Positions 17,784 through 29,159 of a stretch of 64,000 bases of DNA are shown one piece after another. Every line of letters starts with the position of its first letter. Position 1 is the first letter of the stretch. Location of the stretch: assembly GCA_016801845.1 (NCBI GenBank), contig CM028927.1:13364501-13428500 (forward strand), read 5' to 3'. Made by a program: the position numbers and the translations under genes. This DNA comes from Polydactylus sextarius (taxonomy: Eukaryota; Chordata; Actinopteri; Polynemidae). The notes under the pieces are model-generated. The model was not told the origin of the DNA, made no database searches, and saw only the letters and a list, made by a program, of their open reading frames with translations.

Positions 17784-19509
17784 CATCCGTATTCACCCCA
17801 CTTTGTTTCTCCATTCTCATTCTCTCTGTCTGTTTTGAATGAATGTTACCCCTAGGGAAGGTATCGGTCTGAGACAGAGGGGTTAGACCAAGCCCGTCCT
17901 AGGATTAGAAAGTGCTGAAACATTATCAAGTCTTTTAACATCTACTTACATGTGCATCTCTGTTGGTTGGTAGTTTTTTTTTTTTTTTTGTATATATATA
18001 TATTTTTTCATCCGTTTTTTTCTCTTTTTTTTGTTTTTGTTTTTTTTGTTTTTTTTTTTACAAAAAAGTGGTCCCCACTAGCGATGAGGTTTCTTTTTTT
18101 TTCTGTGGGTCTCACCGTGAACCTGTCGAGGGTCAGGGTTTATGATCTCACAGACAATTAGAGGAGAAAACACTCCATCACACACACACACACACACAAA
18201 TGCCTCTCGTACGCTCACATCACACACTTACTACACACGACACATGGTGCAGACGCACACGCACACACACATGAATGAGACATGACGCAGTCTCACACAC
18301 TCAAATTTAGGAAGGCCGCAAAGACAAAAGGGAAAGAGAGGTATGGACAAACTCTCAATTGTTTTTTTTTTTTGTTTCTCTTCACAAACAGCCTGACTTG
18401 TTTTTGTTTTTTTTTGTTTTTTAACGGATGTGACGACACACATCAGCTGACAATAAAATACACAAGCCGTCGACAGGGATATGAGACACTGGAGTTGGAC
18501 TAATGCTACATACACTTGGCACAGCAAAAAGCAAAAGAAAAAAAGGGGTTAGGGGTAAAATCCAAGTATTACACATGGTGGTACATTTTAAGAGGATAAA
18601 AAGATTCAACTTCAGATTTTTTTTTTTTTTTTTTTAGTAAAATTATAACTACACCAAAAACCCTCAAAACTTTGTTGTTGTTGTTGTTGTTGTGTTGTGA
18701 GGTGCCATCTCCTCCTGCATTCGGTATGTGTCTACGTGTCAGATTGCTTTGTTTCCAAGTCTATTATTAAGCATGCATTTTCCACTTAAAGTATAAACAC
18801 AAGGACCTGTAATAAGCTAGTAGTGAAAAGGAGATCGAATATCAAAAAGATGGTTTTATGAATGAAGGGAACAGGCAGTCCAGGGCAGCCCTGCTTGTAA
18901 TCCAGGCCAGGCCGCACTGGAAGGTAGCTAACGGTTGTTGAGGGTTAATCGATTGCTTTGCCTCAAGAGGACGAGAAGGAGGAGGAAGAGGAGGAGGAGG
19001 AAGAGGTGCTTTGCGAGGCTGGCTGGCTACGACTGGGTACCTGAAACAAAGTTTAAAGAGGTCACTACGGGAATCGTGGCAACGAGGCTTGACCTGAGCC
19101 GAGTCAAAAAAACGTCTGACGGTTACACTTTCAGATTAGCAAACGGTCACGTGACACGTGACGTTCGATCACCTGATGCGTAACAACAGAGGAGTCGATG
19201 ACTCCGACCAGGCGGGACACACGAGGTTCTGGGGGTTGTGTTCAGTTACTGCATATATGAAACACTTCCCTGAAAAACTAGCAACTGCTGTTGCGACTGC
19301 AATTTCTTTCTTTATTTATTTTTTTAAAGAACTTTAGTTGTATGACGAGGGGAAATAGTGTTAACTGAAACAAGTCGTTTCAGGTATATTAGCTTCTAAA
19401 AACATTTCTCCTCCGTAGGATAAAACTGCATTTATATTCTCTGCGGGCTGAAAGGAGCAGTTTTTGGTTGTAATGCTAAAGAGGATTATTATTGTTTATT
19501 GCAAAGAAT

Positions 19510-19518
19510 TTGAGTGGA

Positions 19519-19555
<37 letters not shown>
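19510..19555. repeat. (GT)n microsatellite in the atxn1 3' UTR
   Basis: A GT run of roughly 30 bp, followed about 100 bp later by a T21 run. Confidence 0.9.
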
Positions 19556-20912
19556 CCACTCACATACGAGGAGAGTGCCTGAATATTGTCATACTATTGC
19601 TTTCTTATGTAACCAAAGCAACAAGAGCGTCATTTAGCTTTGGCTCAAAATGCCTTTTTTTTTTTTTTTTTTTTTTTGTTTTGTCGTTAACTGTAAAAGA
19701 TTTAATGGTTCAAGTGGCTGACGGTTTTGTTTGGATGTTGTGGTTTTGCTTTTTTTTGTATTTTAGGTTTTTTTTATTTGTCGGGACAAGGGTTGGAAAA
19801 AAAAAAAAAAAAACCATAACAAAAATGGACAATTGCATACATTTACAAAACACTCACACACAAACAGACAGCGTGCACACACACATGCACGCATACACGC
19901 ATGCACGCACGTGCGACTATTTCAATCACTAATCCTTTTTTTTAAAAGTCAAAGGAAGAAATGAAAATGCACTGCTGTGGTGACGTTAATCTGAGAAACC
20001 CTGTTTTATTATTATTATTATTATTATTTAAAAAAAGCTTTTTCAAATCTCATACGGGGTTTACTTATTCACTTATCATCATCATCCGTCCGTCTAACCA
20101 CTTATTCCACCACCTCTCCATCTATTTCTCCACCATCCGAGCACACATCCATCCTATTCTATCCTATCACTCTGGTTAAACCCCCCACACCCTCACCCTC
20201 CTCACCACCAGCTGAAATAGTGTTGCCTAGCACAGTTTTTTCTCAACTTCCTGCTTTATATTCTCAGAGGGATGAAGACACGACTGATCCACGGTGTAAA
20301 GAGGCACCTCTGCCTTATAACAACACCTAAATACGGAGGCTGAGTAGAGACTCAACAGATATGCCTGCAGGAAGTCACACCCGTATCAACCCATCGTGAC
20401 AGCAACCTGTGTACGTCAATGGAACCGCAGGGTGTGATGATAGTGTAATGTTACACGTAGCATAAAGAGAAGTAATTACACCTTACATGAACATACTAAA
20501 TCTCAGACCCATATGTGGTTTACATGATTGATAAATAACGTTTAAACAACTGCCAATTTCATTTTGTTTTTGTTTTCTGATTAAATTTAAAACCTTACAC
20601 TTCAAAAAAAACAACCCCATGCTAAGAGTTTGGGTTAAAAATAAGGCAGGGCAGGAAAAAAAGCAGGGTTTTTATATGTTTTTTTTTTAAAAAAAAGACA
20701 AAGAGCCTGCAGTGATATTCAATTAACCAACCTCTGACCTGACTGCTTACAGAGCTCTTAACGTTGGGTCAACCCAGCAAGCACATCTGTTGAGGTAACT
20801 GCTACAATTTTAGCAAAAAATAGAGTTTAAGCTGGCTGAAAGCACAGGCCGTGTTCAAAAAAACTGAACCCTAGTCCAAAAACTGAACCCTGGACACTCC
20901 GGTTTCAACAGC

Positions 20913-20914
<2 letters not shown>

Positions 20915-20956
<42 letters not shown>
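20915..20956. repeat. (GA)21 microsatellite
   Basis: An uninterrupted AG run within the atxn1 3' UTR (CT repeat in the mRNA). Confidence 0.97.
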
Positions 20957-20958
<2 letters not shown>

Positions 20959-23457
20959 TCCTTGAGACACAATACAAATGGTTCGTCTTGAAACTAATTC
21001 AGTAGGCAGGCACATGTTAAAGCTCCGTTTTGCGGCTACTCTTGTGTTCGTAAAAAAACAAAAAAAAAAAAACAAAAAAAACTTTAAGAGTAATTTGTCT
21101 TTTACTGAGCCGATGCAGAAACTTCTTTCTTTCTTTTTTTTTTTTCCTCTAATGTGTGATACGTGCCTGTTGAGGAATGAAAACCCTGGTCTCCTCCAGT
21201 GTGTTGCATGGTCTAGGGCTCCTTTCAGGACAGGGCCAAAAAAAAAAAAAAAAAAAATCATGTCTCCAACTAACTCTTCTCCTCCTGATGTGCAAATTGC
21301 AAGATTCTCTTTAAGTAAAAGACTCCAAGTGGAAACACTGGACATTTAGCATCGTCTATATATCAAATGAGTATATCCTTTTCCTATACACAGTATACAT
21401 ATACTCATACACAAACTCACACATGTACACAAACACACCACAGAGCACTTTCTGTACATCTGTACTGTTAGCAGTGTGCATTAATCCAATGTCAGTCCAC
21501 TAGTGTCTTTGCAGTAGAGGACAATATGCACCAAGAAGCGTCTGCATTCATCAAACCGCTTACCAACAAATACAGTATATATTATAGGTCATTGTGTGTG
21601 TTTAGGGATGGTATGTACTGTTTTGTGTTTGTGTAAGCGTGTGTGTGTGTACGGACAGACACAGATCGGCATCATGCACACTCTAGCATACACAGTACAT
21701 TACAAATATATGACACCCTTCAAAAAAAAAAAAAAAAAAATCTGTGGCATGAGCTTCTAATCGTCGCTCTCAGTCTAGTTACACAACATTGGGATATTCC
21801 AAAGCCTTTTTCCTTAATTATCCATTATGCCAGATCCAAAAAACAAACAAACAAACAAAAAAAAAGAAACGTTCAAAACACATTCCAATACTTTTCCCTA
21901 ACTTTTAGTTTACTTATTTTCCATATGTGGCTAGCTGGCTGTCGAAGCGTACACGCTGAAGCCGTCGTATTTCTAATTCCTTTTTTTCTTCTTCTTCTTC
22001 TTCTCTCTCTCTCTAGCCATCTACTACTTGGAATTTCTCCTGTCACATTCATCCCTTTTCTTTGTGATCCCATGGCACATCCGCTCCCATGTTACCAAAA
22101 AAAAAAAAAAAAAAAAAAATACAACGACCCCTTCACTTTTCCAAAAAAAAAAAAAAAAAAGCTTCACCTTTCCAAAGTGCTGTTGCTACTTTCTACCCTT
22201 GTCTACATAGAAAAAAAAATCTAAAAACATACAGTACTGCGTAAATAAAGAGACAACAAAAACTTTTCTTTTTTTTTTTTTCGTCGGCTGTATGGTGAGT
22301 GTGACAGGTGTGTTAAGTGCTTTGAAACATCTCCTGACCCTCTCAGAACTGACATGCAGATTCTCTCGGTTCCTCTCACACAGCCTTTCTGGATACAAAA
22401 ATATAAAGTAATTCATCAAAAAGAAAAAAGAAAAAAAAAAAAAAAGAAGAAGAAGAACAATGAGGATTGTATGTAGTCGTCCTCAGCATTTTTTCTCAAA
22501 GTGAAGTTTGCCAACCCAGTGTGTTTGCACTTGTATGTATGTATGTGTGTATGTATGTATTAGTTTAGGGTATCTCACATTTATACAACATTGACCCACC
22601 TAGGTTCGATCTAGGACTAAATGACCCCTGATTAAGGTTTTTGACAATCAATGAAAACAATTAACTGCAGAGCTAGAAGACGAGGGTGTTTAAGAAAAAA
22701 AAAAAAAAAAAAAGGAAAACAAAAAATGCTAAGGATGAAAGTAAAGACTCCACTTGTCGTCAAACTGAACAGAGTAAGTGTTGTTCCTTCTCTGTTGTGT
22801 GGCACACTGGCGCTACTTGATGACATCACAGATCAGGTCCGGCACAGGCTGATGACGCGGGACACGTTTACACAAAACACACAGAGAGTGATGTTTTCCT
22901 CGAGTTCCACTTTGATTTAGAAATAGGAACATCTTTTGTGATTTTCGCAAATCTTTCGTGCCCAGAGAGCGAATCCACCGTCGAGAATTGCGCATTGATT
23001 CAATTTGAAGATTTACATAATGTGTATAATGTGTAAAGTGCAGCCAGCCTGAGCGGAGTCATCAGGCGCTGCTGCCGTGTGCCACACAGCCACCGATAAT
23101 CGTTTAGCGCACTTCACAAATCCCTCACTGTAAGTCATCTCATTGAAAACCACCAAAAAAAAAAAAAAAAAAAAAAACGGCACCGATTGCTTGTGTGATA
23201 TCAAATAACCACCTATAAAAATGTGTTATAAACTACATGGACTTAATGTAAGGTGATACCATGTAGGGTAAATTTACCTCTTCAGTACAGTATTCAAGAT
23301 AGAAAAATAAAAACAGAAAACAAAACTTTTAAAACCAAGACAAATGAAACATTAATGTGGGCATTCATGTTTTTTTTTTTGTTTCTTTGTAGAATCCTTT
23401 AATGTTTTTTTGTTTTATTTTCCAAATCCAAAGGGTTATTAACAGTCCTGCTAGCCT

Positions 23458-24056
23458 TCACTTGCCAATATTCGACCTTCCCTCGATGCTGACTTTCACC
23501 TCGTGAGGGATGAAGGAAGGTTTGGGCAGGGTCAAAGGCGGCTCCTCTTCTGATTTTTCAACTTTTCGACCCTCAGGAGCAGACCACCTCCGTTTCCTAC
23601 CTCCTGATGGTTTACCGGAGCCAGCGTCTGCCCCGCTGGCAACCTGACCTTTAGAAATTGACCCTCTTTCGCCAAACATGAGATCCCCGTTTTCCACATT
23701 GTTGCCCCCTCCACTTCCACCACTCCCCCGCTGGCTGATGCCGTTCTCCCGCTGGCCGTGCCTGGGCTGCCACCTCCTCCTCCTCCTCCTCCACTGCAGC
23801 TTTGTGCAGCATCTAAGACAGCTCTGGCAGATTTGAGGTGCCCGTGGCTGGGGGCTGGGGCGAACAGCTCCAGGGGCTGAGTCTTCTTCAGAGATCCGTT
23901 CCTCAGGTTCTTGAGGGTGAGTGAAATACAAACATCGCCCACAGAAAGCTTGGTGCAAGGCAACTCCAGAAGCTGGGTGGTCCGATCCGGGCAGCACGAA
24001 GACCAGCCTTGGCCAAAAACGAAGAAGGGATACTCCACCAAGACCTCCACACTCAC
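23458..24056 (-). CDS. atxn1: atxn1 last coding exon (AXH second half and C-terminus)
   Basis: Acceptor CATCCAG at 24057-24063, then VSVEVLVEYPFF. Frame 1 continues through DVCISLTLKNLRNGSLKK to DAAQSCSGGGG. The family C-terminus (ENGISQ, NNVENGDLMFGERG, RKRRWSAPEG, IEGRSNIGK and stop at 23458) is in another frame. The exon is 599 bp, one base short of a whole number of codons, exactly what a single missing base would give. Confidence 0.92.
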
Positions 24057-27000
24057 CTGGATGACAGAGACAGAAGGAAGGAAATGGAGAGAGAACATCA
24101 ATACAAGGACAACGAAATACAAAAGCTCCAAAGCCTGAAAAATATCCCTGATGTTATTGAAAGAGTTCATTTAAATGTGAAAGATGTGTGTTTACGAGGC
24201 CGTGACGATAAAAATTCAGTCAACTTGGATTATGGTAAGTACAAGATTTATTATTTTGGGGGCTTGTACATTACAAGGAACTAAAAGTATGGATATTTCT
24301 TTCTCAGTTGCTTGATTTGGACTCTTTTTTAAAATAAAAGTTCAATATTAAATTGCTAGCATGCACTTGTCAGTTTAGATTTTCAATGTGTTTGGAAGAC
24401 AATGTACACCTTAATAACAAAGCTGACAGCAGAGTCTACGCTTGTCTTTTCAGGCTGGAAATAAGAGAGTGACAAAGATTTCAGATGTTCTGGGATATCA
24501 AATGTTAAATATTAAAATTAAACACATTAAAGTTACAAACACACACAGCAGCTGAGGAGTACAACACATGAATCAAACTTAAACGCGATGGTTTGAGTCA
24601 TGCTGATGAGTGTTTATGATACTGACACTGACAGTATGTCCATGTCTCTACTGTAGCAAGTTCTACTAAAATAAAATAAAAATGTGATTTCACAATCAAA
24701 TGCTGTATGAGAAGCAATCAACAATAAAAAAAAAAGTTACATAACTATTCATTTTTCAGTCGTGAGTCATGCCAAAGCCTGAGACTGCAAGGTAAATTGG
24801 AAGAATGCATATTTCTTTAAGTGTTATTAAAAGCTTAAATCAGGTAAAAGTCTAGACCAGTATTTCAGTATGAACACAATGGTTAATATGTCTAAGAATA
24901 ATTTAATTGGACACATTTCACTGTACAAATGAGGAAGGACAGATTGCTGCTTGTCAAAAACTACAAGAACTTTAGATTAGTTCAGTCTAAATTTAGTTGA
25001 ATAAAAGAATTTTGGGACTGCAGTCCTTCAGATCAGTAAGACAGTTATGTAATATCTCAAATAATTATGCTCAACAGAAAGACACAGCTGGATATTGGTG
25101 GAATAGCAGTGTGTGTTTTTTGGTATCTGATTGTCTTAGTGACCAGAGGGACAACATATTCAAAGAGAACAAAAATTAAGCCCATCTGACAAGAGAGGAT
25201 GAGTATTAACTGGGGTATTATCGACATTTTATGCCGTGATTGAGGTCTGAACTACGACAGGATAAAGAGATGACAGACAGAGGCAGAGGAGGCTGTGACA
25301 AATAATGTGTAGGGCAAGACGAGAAAATAAATCTGGACAGAAAATGAAGCGATGGAAACCCTGAAATATTGTCGAGAAAACGAGAAGGTGGAAATGGAGG
25401 AAGTTGCCGAGATGGAGATGAAAAGGCGAGTTTACAAAGGGAGGGTGGGCTGAACAAGAAGAGGAGTGAGGAAGTGAGTTTGAAAGCGAACAATGTCAAG
25501 AACGATACAAGAGTAAGATGCATCAAACACTCGCTCAAAAGCAAACGTCAGGCAATGTTTTCCCTCTTGTATTATATAATTTTTCACTTCTCGGTGTAAC
25601 TCGTAGCTGCTATCACCTCTCAGGGTAAAAAAACAGTAAGAGGAGCCACTGAGGGAGTACAAGAGGGAAGGATAAGTCTTTGAAAGATGGTCAGCTTTTG
25701 TGGGGTACAGTATCAAAGAGCAGCCGGGGGAGGGAGAGATGGTTGGAGATGTGCTGTGTGGGCGGACGAGTCACAGCATGGACAGATGAAACGGATTAAC
25801 TGGCTTTAACGCACACCCTCAAAGACAGCGAGGAAGGCTGAGCATGTGTGTGCGCAAGAGTGTTTGAAGGAGCTGGAGAAAAGCAGAGACAGAAAACAGA
25901 GAGATAAAATGTGGCATCGTATTAACTGATAGGAGACTACTGAAAGATCAAAGTTAGAAAAAGAGTGAAAGGTCTGTGTGACGTTAAGAACTTTTCAGAA
26001 TAAAAAAAAACATTATCTGGAAATGAAATATTTAACTTTTAGATAAGTATGTCTGTTCTTAGCAACACCGGCCGGGGTTAAAAAGGAGCCTGGGCTTTTT
26101 TTTTCTTGAGTGACATATCAGAGACTGGCATAAAGATGTGTAATTGCCGGGCTTCTGTCAAACAGGAAAGAGCTATCCACAGCAGTGAAATGTCACATTC
26201 ACATTCCCAGTGGAAAAATACACGTTTGTTTCATGACTCACACAATTACATTGAACTTAATTACAGAGGGAATAGTAGCGTCCTGTGAGACTCAAGATAA
26301 TAGTCCTTAATATGGGAGCAGCTCAATGCTTGTCACTCAAAAGTACTAACGCAAGCAATAAGTAGTAAACTAAATATAATAAAGTAAATAGTGGCAACAG
26401 CTAGTGGCTGATTAACTTAGCTTAGCATAAAGTTGTGCAACTTGTTTCTTAATCAAACCACAAATAAAATATAAAAACACATTGTAGTTTCAGGGGAGGA
26501 ATAATATATGAGAAGTTTTATCATTGCCATAAGGTTACTTGAGGTTAGTTCAGAAAGCCTTTATGTTAACATAAGCTAAGCTAAGTGGCTGCTAGTTGCA
26601 ACTGCAAAAAAATATTAAAATGTACCTTTAAATGATATGCATTGCTAAATTTTGTTTACATTTTTGACAACACATGGTGATGGTCTTGCTGACTGGAAGA
26701 ACCACGCTAATCATGTATGTGGGATTCACACCAAGAAGATGTTTTACTTGACGTTTCTCATCTGTCTCACCTGTGCACGTTGCTCACCAACAGAGAACTG
26801 AACCACAGCAAAGTTGGACGAGGTGTGACTCCCGTCGATGCGCTCCACCGTGGACGAGTCAATCTTCAGCTCGCTGCTGATCTCCGCGCTCTGGATGAAG
26901 TCCTCTGTCTTCAGGTCCTCCACGCGTTTCAGCTCCCCGTCGGCCAGCTGGATGATGGAGCCCTTAATGAAATACGGGGGGAGTGATGGAGGCACCACTG

Positions 27001-28642
27001 CGTTGGACGGAGGAGGAGGAGCGGAAGGAGCTACCAGCCCCGGCGGCACTGGAACAATAGGGAGATGAAGTTGGGCTTGGACCACTGCACCTGAAGTGGC
27101 CTGGTGATACGAGCTGCTGGAGGTTTCCAGAGTTTCTCCTTTGGGAGCGGGTGCAGCGATGTACGTGTGTGGGAGTGTGGTAGGAAAAGGTGCAGCTTGA
27201 GTAGCTGATGTCACGTGGGAGGTCACAGGTTCCAATGTGGTGACTCCACCTCCACTAACGGGGATAATGACTGGTTGGGCACCAGGAATGAGTAAGTGTT
27301 GTTGTAGGCTGGTGTGGTAGCTGATTGGTGTATGCTGGCTTCCACTGCCACCTGTGAGGTAACCAATGATAGGTGGCTGGGGGTAGATACTAGTGGAGGG
27401 GAGCCCCATCGACAGTGACTCTGTAGCACTGTGGGTGGTTTGGATGACGGTCTGGGGTGACAGCGTACTGACAGCAGCTTTCAGACTGTCTACACTTAAT
27501 GGTGTTGGAAACGTGAACGACGAGGTGGTGTTGGAGGAGGAGGGTGTGCGATTGACAGGCTTGCCCAGGATGATTCCACCTTTTTCCAGATGTGTGGGGG
27601 CAGATGTTGTCCTCTTCTCAGGGCTGGCTGTGGGTGGTGCCAGCTGGTGGTCCCCGTGGCTGTTGGGCATAAGCATGACGGAGGTCGTCAGCCCTGAGGG
27701 ATCGTGCGTGGAGTAGTCTGATGGCAGAACCAGCTGGTGGGCCTCGTACGAGGACAAAGAAGAAGTGGCATCCCGTGGTTTGCTCCCTGACTTGGAGAGG
27801 CTGGACTCGGGGGATGTTCCATACCTACGCACCCTTTCCAGCTCTCCGTTGTGGAGTTCTCTGGGTCTGGAGCTCCCTTCCTCTTTCCTGGTGTGTCCAT
27901 CTGTATACTGCACCACAACTTGGGACATCCCATGTCCCAAAGTATGAGGGTGGTGCATTGACTGGGGAGGTGGAAGGTGAATGCCTCCTTGGTGATGAGG
28001 CGACGGAACAGTCCGTGGAGTAGTTGACATCTGAATGTGGTGAGGGAGGGGGTCTGTTGGTGGTGGAGGCATGGAGGTCCGCCCCGTGGACGATCGGTGC
28101 TGGTCATGTTTGGAGGCCTGCGAAGGAGCAGAGGCTGTCTCTGTGTGTGAGGGTCTCTGTGCGGCCAAAGAGGAGGAGGAGGTGGAGGAGAGGGGAGGAG
28201 GTGGAGGAGGGGGTGGGAGCAGTTGAGGGGAGATGTAGCCTGTGTATGGGGCAGTGTAAGGCGAAGCGATAAACTGCAGATTGGGAGGCAGTTGGGTGTA
28301 ATGGACAGTTCCTCCAACTGTGGTTTGTGATAGGGGGGATGTATAGACTGTGGGAAGAGATGAGACTAGTCTTAGCGAGGATGAGGAGGATGAAGAGTCG
28401 GACGTAGAGGAGAGCGACTTATACTGGGGCCCGTCAGACTGACTGGAGCTACGGTGCCCACCACCCACGCTGCTTTCATTCCCACCAGCCACACTGGCGA
28501 GCCACGCCATGTTCTCTGTGCGCTGGCTGTCACTGGCAGGCGGCATTGTGTGTGAACGGTTCTCTGATGGTAATGTGCTTGAGGGGATCTCCCTCTTCTT
28601 TGGGGGCAGACATTCATTACTGCGTTCCTGGTTGGACTTCAT
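23458..28642 (-). CDS. atxn1: Ataxin-1 (two coding exons; apparent 1-nt frame break in the last exon)
   Basis: Ataxin-1 is a mainly nuclear cofactor that binds the repressor CIC, RBM17, U2AF65 and 14-3-3. The N-terminus MKSNQERSNECLPPKKREIP is the family signature. Residues 80-100 are Ser-rich, eight prolines lie at 143-150, and the AXH domain (dimerisation, CIC and RNA binding) starts near 558 with YFIKGSIIQLADGELK and crosses the splice into VSVEVLVEYPFFVFGQGW. The last exon ends with RKRRWSAPEGRK (NLS, U2AF-homology ligand and the Ser776-equivalent 14-3-3 site) and PPLTLPKPS...IEGRSNIGK. With the frame break bridged the protein is about 823 residues (human 815). There is no polyglutamine tract. 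The ATG has A at -3 and matches the conserved start. As written, translation would leave frame in a GGA repeat near 23770-23795 and stop at 23532, losing the NLS. Confidence 0.95.
24057..26770 (-). other. atxn1: atxn1 intron between coding exons
   Basis: A 2.7-kb GT-AG intron. It contains an old repeat (26396-26600), a purine-rich area around 25340-25480 and otherwise no recognisable feature. Confidence 0.9.
26396..26600. repeat. Degraded interspersed repeat with inverted ends
   Basis: AACTTAGCTTAGCATAAAG near 26415 and, inverted, CTTAGCTTAGCTTATGTTA near 26568-26586 bracket about 170 bp of AT-rich sequence. The GCTTAGCATAAAG word is common in repeats I associate with fish genomes. No coding capacity. 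Confidence 0.4.
26771..28642 (-). CDS. atxn1: atxn1 first coding exon (residues 1-624)
   Basis: 1,872 bp of uninterrupted frame, phase 0, ending GGTGAGCAACGTGCACAG before donor GTGAGA (26770-26765). The open frame runs eight codons into the intron before stopping. It encodes the disordered Ser/Pro/Thr-rich N-terminus and the first half of the AXH domain, as in mammals, where the AXH domain is split by an intron at the same place. Confidence 0.96.
28372..28617 (-). CDS. Candidate overlapping alternative ORF in atxn1 (+1 frame)
   Basis: An ATG 25 nt downstream of the ataxin-1 ATG opens an 81-codon frame in +1 (MNVCPQRRGRSPQ...). Human ATXN1 mRNA has been reported to encode a second protein, alt-ATXN1, from an out-of-frame ATG very near the main start. 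The ATG here occupies the same place because the conserved Asn-Glu codons (AAT GAA) create it. The fish frame is much shorter than the ~185 residues reported in human; I do not claim sequence similarity. It could be a by-product of codon constraint. Confidence 0.25.
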   Translation of the reverse strand: MNVCPQRRGRSPQAHYHQRTVHTQCRLPVTASAQRTWRGSPVWLVGMKAAWVVGTVAPVSLTGPSISRSPLRPTLHPPHPR

Positions 28643-29159
28643 GATTTCACCTCAGTCCCTCAGCTTTACTTGTGTTAAATCTCCTCAACTTTTTGAATTT
28701 CTCTTTTTCTTTTTTTTTTTCCTTGTTCACTCGTCGTTCTGACTTTGTATTTCACTTTCTCTTTTCCTCACGTTTGATGTTTTGTCCTTTGTCTCGCTTT
28801 AATTAACTATAAATTAACCTTCCTTGTCTTGTCTCTCTTTCTCTATCCAGTTCACCCAAGGCCGTCGATTATCACGTCTTTTCTCGATAACAAAGAAAAA
28901 TCCAAGCCCTACAGGATCAGGTGAGGAAGGATTAACAGATGGAGATGAAGATATGGAGGGGTGGATAGAGGGGAGGGGTAGGGTGGTCTGTTCGGTCCAG
29001 GGGTCTTTAGCGTCTGGAGGGTGAGCTCAGTGTGGTAGGGGAGAGTGTCACGACATCACACCTGCTGCTGCCGCCGAGGACGACAGGGGGCCGAGTGCGT
29101 CGCACTTCATGCGGAATCATTTCCCTGCAAAAGCAAGTCTGCCCACACGCAGCACAAAC
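28643..29159 (-). other. atxn1: atxn1 5' UTR part of the first coding exon
   Basis: A strong acceptor reading TCTTTCTCTTCCACAG sits at 29160-29175, and no better one lies closer to the ATG, so this exon probably carries about 517 nt of leader. It contains two upstream ATGs: 29120 (37 codons, stop ends 29007) and 29110 (20 codons, stop ends 29048). Both end before the main start. Mammalian ATXN1 also has a long multi-exon 5' UTR with upstream ATGs. Confidence 0.5.

Larger units (their letters stand above)
16138..23457 (-). other. atxn1: atxn1 3' UTR, ~7.3 kb, homopolymer-rich
   Basis: No supported coding frame lies between the atxn1 stop (23458) and the signal at 16152. The segment is unusual for its many A or T runs of 10-26 bases, mostly U-runs in the mRNA, from about 16.9 to 23.4 kb. 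It also has GA and CA repeats and a tandem CACGTG pair near 19146. Mammalian ATXN1 has a 3' UTR of similar length that is targeted by microRNAs and Pumilio proteins; I did not find a full UGUANAUA Pumilio site by eye. Short open frames here are shadows of homopolymers. Confidence 0.6.

Noticed and set aside
18935..19183. 82-codon + strand frame in the atxn1 3' UTR
   Set aside because: Begins with a run of Arg/Lys codons from a GGA/GAA tract; no recognisable domain and no transcript context on the + strand.
23755..23800. A short intron or programmed frameshift explaining the atxn1 frame change
   Set aside because: The GT...AG pairs I checked here span 12 or 39 nt, too short for splicing and multiples of three, so they would not change the frame. 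No canonical slippery site with a following structure was recognised. An error or true indel is simpler.
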